Shown here: one piece after another, positions 56,981 to 64,000 of the stretch
Layout of the letters: every line of letters starts with the position of its first letter
Numbering within the stretch: position 1 is the stretch's first letter
Assembly: GCA_025964685.1 (NCBI GenBank)
Contig: JAOPYG010000377.1
Location: forward strand, 35,123 to 99,122
DNA length: 64,000 nucleotides
Direction: 5' to 3'
Source of the DNA: Actinoallomurus sp.
GTDB lineage: Bacteria > Actinomycetota > Actinomycetes > Streptosporangiales > Streptosporangiaceae
Made by a program: the position numbers and the translations under genes
Notes under the pieces: model-generated
Databases searched by the model: none
Seen by the model: the letters and a program-made list of their open reading frames with translations, nothing else
What the model was told of the DNA's origin: nothing

Positions 56981-58417
56981 GTGGCGAACTCATCGATCGC
57001 ATCCGGCTCCAGGTCGCCCGGGCTCGTGGATGATCCAAGAGCACCGCTCAACCGCCTGTCCCAGCTGCTGGACCCGGGCTCGCCGATGCTGCTGCACGAG
57101 TTCGACGAGGTCGCCGCGACGGTCGTACGCGGCCAGATCGACGGGCTCAAGGTCGTCGCGTTCTGCACCGACGCGACCAGGAGGGGCGGCGCGCTCGGCC
57201 TGGTCGAGTGCGAGCGGATCGCCGAGGCCATCGACCTCGCCGCGAGCGACGGCTGCCCGGTGATCGGACTCTGGCACTCAGGCGGCGCGAAGATCGGTGA
57301 TGGCATCGAGTCGATGCACGGGATCGGAAAGATCTTCGCCGCGACCGTCCGCGCCTCCGGCGAGGTGCCGCAGCTGTCCGTGGTGCTGGGCCCGGCCGCC
57401 GGCGGCGCCGCGTACGGTCCCGCGCTCACGGACGTGGTGATCATGGCGCCGGCCGGCCGGATATTCGTCACCGGCCCGGAGGTCGTGAGCAGTGTCACCG
57501 GCGAGAAGATCGACATGGAGGGTCTGGGCGGAGCCGAGGCCCACGGCCGCAGGTCCGGGGTCGCCCACGTGACCGCCGGGTCCGAGGCCGACGCCTACGC
57601 CCGGGCTCGCCACATCACCGGGCTCCTGGCCCGGCCGGGCTCGTTCGACCCGGCGGCGGCCGGTCCCCCGGCCGATCTGCGCGGGCTCCTGCCCTCGTCA
57701 CCGCGCCGGGCCTATGACGTGCACGCTCTGGTCCGGGGAATCCTCGACGACGGCGACTTCGAGGAACTGCAGCCGAAGTGGGCCTCGAACGTCGTCATCG
57801 GCCTCGGCCGGCTGGCCGGCGGAACGGTCGGGATCGTCGCCAACAACCCGCTGCACAAGGGAGGCTGCCTGGACTCCCTGAGCGCGGAGAAGGCCGCGCG
57901 CTTCGTGCGGATGTGCGACGGCGCCGGAATTCCGCTGGCGGTCATCGTGGACGTGCCGGGTTACCTGCCCGGCGTCGACCAGGAGTGGAGCGGTGTCGTA
58001 CGGCGTGGCGCGAAGCTGCTCTACGCCTTCGCCGAGGCGACCGTGCCCCGCGTGACGCTCGTCACGCGCAAGTCCTACGGCGGGGCCTACATCGCGATGA
58101 ACTCCCGATCGCTCGGAGCCACCGCGGTGTACGCCTGGAAGAACGCCGAGGTCGGGGTGATGGGCGCGGAGTCGGCCGTCCGTGTCCTGCACTGGAAGAA
58201 GATCGCGGCGGCCCCGGAGGACGAACGCGACGCGCTGCGCGCGCGGCTGATCGAGGAACACCGGAGCGCGACCGGAGACCTCGGCCACGGGGTCTCTCTC
58301 AGCGTGATCGACGAGGTGATCGACCCCGAGGACACCCGCGCGCGCCTGCTGGCCGTCTTCGCGGCCCACACCACCGGCCTGTCGTTCCGCGGCCGGCACG
58401 GCAACATCCCCCTCTGA
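56981..58417 (+). CDS. Acyl-CoA carboxylase beta subunit (carboxyltransferase)
   Basis: A 478-residue carboxyltransferase starting at a GTG behind AAGGAG. The two crotonase-like halves are visible: the N-terminal one with SGGAKIGDGIESMHGIG and GPAAGGAAYGPALTD (acyl-CoA oxyanion hole), the C-terminal one with VDVPGYLPGVDQEW and RKSYGGAYIAMNS (biotin side oxyanion hole). It transfers CO2 from carboxybiotin to acetyl-, propionyl- or butyryl-CoA. It is somewhat shorter than typical PccB. It needs a biotinylated alpha subunit from elsewhere in the genome. With Ccr and Ecm it should raise the pool of malonyl- and methylmalonyl-type extender units for the synthase. Confidence 0.9.
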   Translation: MANSSIASGSRSPGLVDDPRAPLNRLSQLLDPGSPMLLHEFDEVAATVVRGQIDGLKVVAFCTDATRRGGALGLVECERIAEAIDLAASDGCPVIGLWHSGGAKIGDGIESMHGIGKIFAATVRASGEVPQLSVVLGPAAGGAAYGPALTDVVIMAPAGRIFVTGPEVVSSVTGEKIDMEGLGGAEAHGRRSGVAHVTAGSEADAYARARHITGLLARPGSFDPAAAGPPADLRGLLPSSPRRAYDVHALVRGILDDGDFEELQPKWASNVVIGLGRLAGGTVGIVANNPLHKGGCLDSLSAEKAARFVRMCDGAGIPLAVIVDVPGYLPGVDQEWSGVVRRGAKLLYAFAEATVPRVTLVTRKSYGGAYIAMNSRSLGATAVYAWKNAEVGVMGAESAVRVLHWKKIAAAPEDERDALRARLIEEHRSATGDLGHGVSLSVIDEVIDPEDTRARLLAVFAAHTTGLSFRGRHGNIPL

Positions 58418-58431
58418 GCGCGACCCCGTCC

Positions 58432-58502
58432 CCTGTGCGGCTCGCTCTGCCGAGCGGGCCGCCCGGGCGCGTTCTCCACCCCACCCCGGCGACCCGCACA
58501 GG
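58432..58502. terminator. Bidirectional terminator structure
   Basis: CCTGTGCGG (58432-58440) pairs perfectly with CCGCACAGG (58494-58502), enclosing a smaller GCTCGCTC/GAGCGGGC hairpin. It lies between the convergent carboxylase and SDR genes. Confidence 0.65.
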
Positions 58503-58504
58503 CC

Positions 58505-59296
58505 TCAGCGCCGATGCCGCAGGCGTTCGGCGACGGCGAGGTTGATGTCGGCGGCGCGGCTCCTGCGCTGGATACCGGCCATCAGCCCCGGTGCGATCCC
58601 GAACAGTTTCGCGCCGACGAGCAGGGACATCGCGGCGACGTCGATCTCCGCCACGTCGCGTTCGATCGCGCGGACCACGGCGCGGGCCACGTCGCCGGGA
58701 GTACGCGTGCCGACGCCGCGCGGAAGCCGGACGCCCGAGTCGGCCAGCATGCCGGCGTCGCGGATGAAGCCCGGGCTGACGAGCGACACGCCCACGCCCT
58801 GTGACCGCAGGTCCTCCCGGAGCGCGAGGGCGTACCCGCGCAGCCCGAACTTGGTCGCGTTGTAGAGCGCGGAGCCTCCCGACGCGGCCTTACCGGCCAG
58901 CGATGACACGAAGACCAGCTGTCCGCGGCCACGCGAGATCATCTGCTCGGCGGCCAGCCGGGCCATCACGACGGGGACGCGCAGGTTCACCCCGAGCGCC
59001 CGGTCGATCTCATCGAGGGTGAAGTCGGTGGCCAGCCCGACCACGGGCAGGGCGGCGTTGGCCACGAGGATGTCCACGGGGCCGGCCTCCTCCATCAGGC
59101 GCGCGGCCGCGTCCGGGGCGGACAGGTCGGCGACGATGGCCCGGGCACCGAGTTCGGCGGCCAGGGGTTCGAGCACGTGCTTCCTGCGGCCGGTGAGCAC
59201 CAGGGACGCGCCACGCGCCTTGAGCTCGCGGGCGATGACCTGGCCGATACCTCCGGTGGCGCCGGTAACCAGAGCGGTCGATTCAGCGATCTGCAT
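58505..59296 (-). CDS. Short-chain dehydrogenase/reductase
   Basis: About 263 residues from the ATG at 59296, where the SDR fold begins (STALVTGATGGIGQVIA). The NADP-type site has TGRRKH after the second strand, the structural NAA motif reads VANAALP, Ser is in VFVSSLAGKA, and the catalytic Tyr and Lys are in LYNATK. The C-terminal hydrophobic SLLVGAKLFGIAPGL is typical of long-chain/steroid-type SDRs. It would reduce a ketone or oxidise an alcohol of the product or a precursor. It is divergent from the SARP gene, so the two may be co-regulated. Confidence 0.88.
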   Translation of the reverse strand: MQIAESTALVTGATGGIGQVIARELKARGASLVLTGRRKHVLEPLAAELGARAIVADLSAPDAAARLMEEAGPVDILVANAALPVVGLATDFTLDEIDRALGVNLRVPVVMARLAAEQMISRGRGQLVFVSSLAGKAASGGSALYNATKFGLRGYALALREDLRSQGVGVSLVSPGFIRDAGMLADSGVRLPRGVGTRTPGDVARAVVRAIERDVAEIDVAAMSLLVGAKLFGIAPGLMAGIQRRSRAADINLAVAERLRHRR

Positions 59297-59817
59297 CGCG
59301 CCATCCTGTCGTCGGGGAGCATCTCCACTTTTGGACATGTGACGTGATGGATCATGGGCCTTTCTCACACGAAACCGCAATGTCCACATCTGGAAATGCG
59401 AACCATCCTCGTACGGGTTCGAAGGTCCTTCACGGCACCCCTCGGAGACGCCACCCACCCTCATTCCGGCGGTGACCTGCGGGACGACGCCTTGAATTGA
59501 TCATCATCGCATCGACGCCCGCGCCACTGACGGCAATCTGGGCGATGACAGGGGATTGCGGCGGCCGCATTCTTGACCATATCGATAGAAGTCAGAACCG
59601 AACTTCCACCGTCAGCACCTATATCGCAGAGCCACTGCCGGCGCGGGACAGGCGCCGCATGTAAAGCGATATCGCACTGCCTTTTTTCACCGACTCAGCT
59701 CATCCTGTCATGTTCCGGTTCTCCGGAGATCGAACGAACAGGTGTTGACCGACCCACCATTGGCGGGATTTACCGGCCATCCGGCCGATGTGAAAAGTAG
59801 GAGGGAGGCTGCCGACC
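59297..59817. promoter_or_regulatory. SDR/SARP divergent control region
   Basis: A 521-base gap without a supported gene. It holds the 18-base motif GCAATCTGGGCGATGACA (59533-59550) that recurs at 20548-20565. It also has an inverted pair TGGACAT (59332-59338) and ATGTCCA (59380-59386) near the SDR start, and AT-richer sequence at 59550-59720. The SARP Shine-Dalgarno (GGAGGGAGG) lies at about 59801-59809. Confidence 0.5.
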
Positions 59818-61716
59818 ATGTCGGATGCGGCAGATTCCGTACGGCTCGAACTGCTGGGCATGATGAGGGCCTGGCGGCACGGCGATGAGGTGACACTCGG
59901 GCCTCCCAAGCAATGCGCGGTACTCGGTCTGCTCGCACGCCGGATAGACAACAGGGTGTCGCTGGAGGAGATCATCGACGCCGTGTGGGGCACTGATATC
60001 CCGAAATCGGCGACCAACTGCGTGCACACCTATGTGGCCGGCCTGCGCAAGTCGCTCGAGCCGGAGCGGAGCCGGCGTGAGTCCGGCGACATCATCGTGT
60101 CGACCGGCGGTGGCTACGCGCTCCACATCGAGCATGAGAACGTGGACGTCGAGCTGTTCCTGCGCCTGCACGCGCAGGCGCGCCGGCTGAGCTCCGACGG
60201 GAGACCGGAGGCGGCGCTGGCGGCGTTCGACCAGGCCCTGGCCCTGTGGCGCGGTGAGGCCTACGCGAACATTCCGGGCCCCTTCGCGGACGTCGATCGC
60301 ACCCACCTGAGGGAGCTGCGGCTCACCGCGATCGAGGAGTGGGCCGTCGTCATGCTGGCGGTCGGCCGGCATACCGAGCTCGCCGCGGTCCTGTCCGAGC
60401 TGGTGACCAAGGAACCGCTGCGTGAGAGGCTGCGCTGGCTCCTGATGCTGACGCTGTACCGGTGCGGCAGGCAGGCTCACGCGCTCGGTCTCTACCGGGA
60501 GACCCGGCGGCTGCTGAGCGAGGAGCTCGGCATCGAGCCCGGCATCGATCTGCGCAACCTGCACGAGCAGATTCTGGCGGGCGGCCCGGACCTCATCGTG
60601 CCGGCCACGGCGAACGCGCTCTCGGCCGTGTCCCTGGCCGCCGCCGAGCGGGAGGGCACCGGTCCCATGCCACGGCCGGCCCAGCTCCCCCCGAGCGCCC
60701 GCGGCTTCGTGGGCCGGGTCGAGGAGCAGGCCAGGCTCCACACGGTGCTCGATCAGGAACGCGGACAGCGGAGCGACACGACCATCGCGGTGATCCACGG
60801 TGCCGCGGGCGTGGGCAAGACCGCGCTCGCCCTGCACGTGGCCCACCAGCACGCGGACCAGTATCCGGACGGCCAGCTCTACCTCGACCTCTGCGCGTTC
60901 GATCCCGACCGTGACCCGCTGAGCGCCTCGTCGGCGCTGGCATCGCTGCTGCAGAGCATGGGCGTCGATGACCGGAGCCTGCCCGGCGACCTGGCGGGCC
61001 GCACCGCCCTGTACCGCAGCCTGTTGCACGGCCGGCGGGTCCTGGTCGTGCTCGACGACGCCTCGGACGCCGAGCAGGTACGACCGCTGATTCCGGGCGG
61101 ACCGGCCTGTGTCCTGATCACCAGCCGCCGGCAGCAGAGCGGCCTGGTCGTGCGGGACGGAGCGCACCGGATCTCGCTGGCACCGCTGCGGCCCGCGGAG
61201 TCGGTGGAGCTGCTCGGCTACCTCATCGGCGCGGAACGCCTGGGCGGCCGACGCGAGGCGGCCGAGCGGCTGGCCGAGCTGTGCGGCCATTTCCCGCTGG
61301 CACTGCGAATCGTGGCCGAGCAGCTCGCCGCCGATCCCGGCATGCCGCTGGAGGACCAGGTGAAACGGTACGGGTCCGGGCGCGGCCGGCTCGATCGCCT
61401 GGCGGTCGCGGACGACGCCACGGACAGCCTGCATTCGGTGTTCGCGGCCTCCTACCTCGAACTGCCTGCGGAGGCGGCGCGGATGTTCAGGATCCTGGGA
61501 CGGTACGAAGCGCCGCTGATCACCTTGTCCACCGCCGCATCGCTGTCGGGCGCCACCCGGAACGGCGCCGAGCGGTTGCTGGACATCCTCGTCGACAACC
61601 ACCTGCTCGACGCGGTCGGCCGGGACCGATACCGCTTTCCGACCCTGATCGGCGTCTACGCCGCCGAATGCGCCCAGGAAGAACCCCGCCTTCACCTGCA
61701 CGGCTTCGCGGTGTGA
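59818..61716 (+). CDS. SARP-family activator with NB-ARC domain (AfsR-like)
   Basis: A 632-residue regulator. Residues 1-100 form the OmpR-like winged helix of SARPs (LGPPKQCAVLGLLARR, VSLEEIIDAVWG, NCVHTYVAGLRKSL). Residues about 105-255 are the bacterial transcriptional activation domain (VDVELFLRLHAQARRL, LREQ-type repeats, GIEPGIDLRNLHEQIL). An NB-ARC ATPase follows with Walker A GAAGVGKTAL near residue 330 and Walker B VLVVLDDAS. The C-terminal TPR region of AfsR is missing. SARPs activate antibiotic clusters by recruiting RNA polymerase to direct repeats near -35. This is a strong candidate for the pathway-specific activator. It ends six bases from the convergent dnaE stop. Confidence 0.93.
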   Translation: MSDAADSVRLELLGMMRAWRHGDEVTLGPPKQCAVLGLLARRIDNRVSLEEIIDAVWGTDIPKSATNCVHTYVAGLRKSLEPERSRRESGDIIVSTGGGYALHIEHENVDVELFLRLHAQARRLSSDGRPEAALAAFDQALALWRGEAYANIPGPFADVDRTHLRELRLTAIEEWAVVMLAVGRHTELAAVLSELVTKEPLRERLRWLLMLTLYRCGRQAHALGLYRETRRLLSEELGIEPGIDLRNLHEQILAGGPDLIVPATANALSAVSLAAAEREGTGPMPRPAQLPPSARGFVGRVEEQARLHTVLDQERGQRSDTTIAVIHGAAGVGKTALALHVAHQHADQYPDGQLYLDLCAFDPDRDPLSASSALASLLQSMGVDDRSLPGDLAGRTALYRSLLHGRRVLVVLDDASDAEQVRPLIPGGPACVLITSRRQQSGLVVRDGAHRISLAPLRPAESVELLGYLIGAERLGGRREAAERLAELCGHFPLALRIVAEQLAADPGMPLEDQVKRYGSGRGRLDRLAVADDATDSLHSVFAASYLELPAEAARMFRILGRYEAPLITLSTAASLSGATRNGAERLLDILVDNHLLDAVGRDRYRFPTLIGVYAAECAQEEPRLHLHGFAV

Positions 61717-61722
61717 TCCACC

Positions 61723-63903
61723 TCAGACGAGGCAGGCCGGTCCGAGCAGCTGTTTCAGGTCGCCCATCAGCGCCGGCGAAGCGGTGACCCGCAGCTTGTC
61801 GTCGAGCCGGACCACGGTGGTGCGCGGGCCGTTCTGCAGCTGCAGATGCACCTCGGTCTGACCAGGGTGGGTGCCCAGCACCTCCTTGAGGCGCTGCACC
61901 ACCGGCGGGGTCACCCGGGTGACCGGGAGCGAGACCGTGAGGGGACGGCCGGTGTCGCTCACCGTCAGATCGGGCTGGGTGACCTCCATGGCGATCAGCT
62001 TCGGGGTGTCCTCACGCTTGTCCAGGCGGGCCTTGACGACGAGGATCGCGTCCTCGGCCAGCAGCGTGGAGCAGAGCTGGTACGCCGACGGGAAGATCAT
62101 CAGCTCGATCGCGCCTTCGAGGTCCTCGAGGGTGGTGAGCGCCCACGAGTCACCCTTCTTCGTGACCTTGCGCTGCAACCCCGAGACCAGTCCGCCGACG
62201 GTGACGATCTGGCCGTCGGGGCGTTCGTCGGCGGTGAGGGCGGCGATCGAGCAGTCGACGTTGGCCGACAGGATGTGCTCGATGCCGAGCAGCGGGTGGT
62301 CGGAGACGTAGAGGCCGAGCATCTCGCGCTCGAAGGCCAGCAGCGTCGTCTTGTCCCACTCCCCCGTGGGGATGGCGACGTCGAAGGTGGTGTCCACCGC
62401 GTCGTCGCCGCCGCCGAACAGGGAGTCCTGCCCGATCGCCTCGTTGCGCTTGATGTCGATGATCGCGTCGATGGCCGCCTCGTGCACCATGACCAGGCTC
62501 TTGCGCTCGTGCCCGAGGTCGTCGAAGGCGCCGGCCTTGACGAGCGACTCGACTACGCGCTTGTTGCACACCTGGGGTGGCACCTTGCGCAGGAAGTCCT
62601 GGAAGTCGGTGAAGCGCTCCTTTTCCCTCCGCGCCGCGATGATGGCCTCGACGACGTTGCCGCCGACGTTGCGGATCGCGGTCAGGCCGAACAGGATCTC
62701 GGTGTCGCCCTTCGGGGTGAAGTCGGCGTCGGACTTGTTGACGTCCGGGGGCTGCACCTTGATGCCCATGCGCCGGCACTCGTTGAGGTAGAGCGCGCTC
62801 TTGTCCTTGTCGTCCTGGACCGAGGTGAGCAGCGCGGCCATGTACTCGGCCTTGTAGTGGGCCTTGAGGTAGGCGGTCCAGTAGGAGACCAGGCCGTACG
62901 CGGCCGAGTGCGCCTTGTTGAAGGCGTAGTCGGAGAACGGCAGCAGGATGTCCCACAGCGTCTTGATGGCTTCGGGCGAGTAGTCGTTCGCCTTCATGCC
63001 GGCTTCGAAGTTGACGAACTGCTTGTCCAGCTCGGCCTTCTTCTTCTTGCCCATCGCGCGGCGGAGCAGGTCCGCCTGGCCGAGGCTGTAGCCCGCGACC
63101 TTCTGCGCGATGGCCATGACCTGCTCCTGGTAGACGATCAGGCCGTGGGTGGTGCCGAGGATCTCCTCCAGGGACTCCTCGAACTCCGGGTGGATCGGCG
63201 TGACCTTCTGCTGGCCGTTCTTGCGGAGCGCGTAGTTGGTGTGGGAGTTCGCGCCCATCGGACCGGGCCGGTAGAGCGCGATGACCGCGGAGATGTCCTC
63301 GAAGTTGTCCGGCTTCATCAGCCGGAGCAGGGACCGCAGGCCGCCGCCGTCGAGCTGGAAGACACCGAGGGTGTCGCCCCGGGAGAGAAGCTCGTACGCC
63401 TTCTTGTCGTCCAGCGGCAGTTTCAGCAGGTCGAGCTCCAAGCCCTTGTTGAGCTTGATGGCCCGGAGGCAGTCCTGCATGATCGTGAGGTTGCGCAGGC
63501 CCAGGAAGTCCATCTTCAGCAGGCCGAGCGTCTCGCAGGTCGGGTAGTCGAACTGCGTGATGATCACGCCGTCGCTGTCGCGGCGCATGATCGGGATGTG
63601 ATCGGTGAGCGGCTCGGCCGACATGATCACGCCGGCGGCGTGCACGCCGGTCTGGCGGATCAGGCCCTCCAGGCCCTGCGCCAGGTCCATGATCTGCTTG
63701 ACGTCGGTCTCTTCTTCGTACAGTTTCCGCAGCTCACCGGCCTCGCCGTAGCGCGGGTGCTTGGTATCGAAGATCCCCGACAGCGGGATGTCCTTGCCCA
63801 TCACGGCGGGCGGGAAGGCCTTGGAGATCTTGTCGCCAAGGGCGTACGGGAAGCCGAGCACGCGGCCGGCGTCCTTGATCGCGGCCTTCGCCTTGATGGT
63901 GCC
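61723..63903 (-). CDS. dnaE: DNA polymerase III alpha subunit, N-terminally interrupted
   Basis: The frame encodes about the last 725 residues of DnaE: from GTIKAK in the catalytic palm (AAIKDAGRVLG, GVHAAGVIMS, DFLGLRNLTIM) through fingers (YRPGPMGA, YQEQVM, FNKAHSAAYG), helix-hairpin-helix and the OB-fold (GGLVSGLQRKVTKKG) to the C-terminus. These parts look intact and well conserved. The usual upstream residues (ERGRADAIRYVTEK..) do not continue on this strand; right of 63903 they appear on the opposite strand. So the N-terminal third, with the PHP domain and palm Asp residues, is not joined to this segment here. DnaE is the replicative polymerase; whether this is the essential copy is unclear. 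Confidence 0.85.
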   Translation of the reverse strand, partial: GTIKAKAAIKDAGRVLGFPYALGDKISKAFPPAVMGKDIPLSGIFDTKHPRYGEAGELRKLYEEETDVKQIMDLAQGLEGLIRQTGVHAAGVIMSAEPLTDHIPIMRRDSDGVIITQFDYPTCETLGLLKMDFLGLRNLTIMQDCLRAIKLNKGLELDLLKLPLDDKKAYELLSRGDTLGVFQLDGGGLRSLLRLMKPDNFEDISAVIALYRPGPMGANSHTNYALRKNGQQKVTPIHPEFEESLEEILGTTHGLIVYQEQVMAIAQKVAGYSLGQADLLRRAMGKKKKAELDKQFVNFEAGMKANDYSPEAIKTLWDILLPFSDYAFNKAHSAAYGLVSYWTAYLKAHYKAEYMAALLTSVQDDKDKSALYLNECRRMGIKVQPPDVNKSDADFTPKGDTEILFGLTAIRNVGGNVVEAIIAARREKERFTDFQDFLRKVPPQVCNKRVVESLVKAGAFDDLGHERKSLVMVHEAAIDAIIDIKRNEAIGQDSLFGGGDDAVDTTFDVAIPTGEWDKTTLLAFEREMLGLYVSDHPLLGIEHILSANVDCSIAALTADERPDGQIVTVGGLVSGLQRKVTKKGDSWALTTLEDLEGAIELMIFPSAYQLCSTLLAEDAILVVKARLDKREDTPKLIAMEVTQPDLTVSDTGRPLTVSLPVTRVTPPVVQRLKEVLGTHPGQTEVHLQLQNGPRTTVVRLDDKLRVTASPALMGDLKQLLGPACLV

Positions 63904-64000
63904 GAACGTGGGCGGGCCGACGCGATCCGCTACGTCACCGAGAAGTGGGGCGACGACCGGGTCGCGCAGATCATCACCTACGGCACCATCAAGGCCAAGG
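63904..64000 (+). pseudogene. dnaE: dnaE segment in inverted orientation (junction)
   Basis: Read on the plus strand from 63904, 32 codons give a typical actinobacterial DnaE stretch: ERGRADAIRY, then VTEKWGDDRVAQIITY, then GTIKAK. In a normal gene this lies immediately upstream of the sequence on the minus strand at 61723-63903. GTIKAK is encoded twice, as 19-base inverted arms (63885-63903 and 63982-64000) that differ at one base (GCG versus GCC Ala codon). The arms enclose a 78-base loop. It cannot be told whether the plus-strand copy continues as a full dnaE beyond the window. Confidence 0.75.

Noticed and set aside
63885..64000. Split intein or phase-variable switch as the explanation for the dnaE break
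   Set aside because: No intein motif is visible at the break, and a simple two-arm inversion would not duplicate GTIKAK. A duplication or assembly chimera explains the data better.

Overview
The window is high-GC actinomycete DNA. GTG and TTG starts, purine-rich Shine-Dalgarno sites, rare TTA codons in regulators, a SARP regulator and actinobacterial-type DnaE all point that way. The DnaE and sugar enzymes look closest to Streptosporangiales such as Actinomadura; that placement is inference. Almost all of it is one large biosynthetic gene cluster for a halogenated, probably glycosylated polyketide. No rRNA, tRNA, CRISPR array or transposase was seen.

Left arm (1-15.9 kb): a FAD monooxygenase runs off the left edge, followed by an AraC-type regulator, a VOC protein, a BBE-like FAD oxidase, a small membrane protein, and a TetR gene divergent from a three-gene ABC-2 exporter. 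A minus-strand deoxysugar group follows (NDP-hexose 2,3-dehydratase, a probable epimerase remnant, a PLP sugar aminotransferase, and a YcnI-like copper protein). A DHA2 exporter and a long-form glucose-1-phosphate thymidylyltransferase complete the arm. No 4,6-dehydratase or glycosyltransferase is present, so the sugar pathway must continue outside the window.

Regulation and precursor block (16-26 kb): a degenerate orphan DrrA-like ATPase is divergent from a NarL-type two-component system. Then come an O-methyltransferase, ethylmalonyl-CoA mutase and crotonyl-CoA carboxylase/reductase, a 1.4-kb non-coding gap with repeated operator-like motifs, and a second AraC paralogue.

Polyketide core (26-52 kb, minus strand): halogenase 2, antiporter, halogenase 1, PKS1 (KS-AT-DH-ER-KR-ACP), PKS2 (KS-KR-ACP-KS-AT-DH-KR-ACP), PKS3 (KS-vestigial AT-ACP), type II thioesterase, flavin reductase and a ketosteroid-dehydrogenase-like flavoprotein. 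Only two of four modules keep an acyltransferase, one with a methylmalonyl-type (YASH) and one with a malonyl-type (HAFH) motif. There is no type I thioesterase. The flavin reductase probably supplies reduced FAD to the halogenases.

Right arm (51.8-61.7 kb): an MFS exporter and a TrmO-like gene are followed by the most unusual locus in the window. This is a minus-strand operon of a 30-residue peptide made of two VWDELEVWDR repeats (four Trp), a group II truncated globin and a VioD-like indole/aryl hydroxylase. The peptide has a perfect Shine-Dalgarno and is followed by a hairpin, the layout of a RiPP precursor. A TTA-containing ECF sigma gene, an acyl-CoA carboxylase, an SDR and a SARP-NB-ARC activator complete the arm.

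Right end (61.7-64 kb): a minus-strand dnaE is broken at 63903/63904, where the sequence continues as an upstream dnaE segment in the opposite orientation. This inverted junction is either a real rearrangement or duplication, or an assembly artefact.
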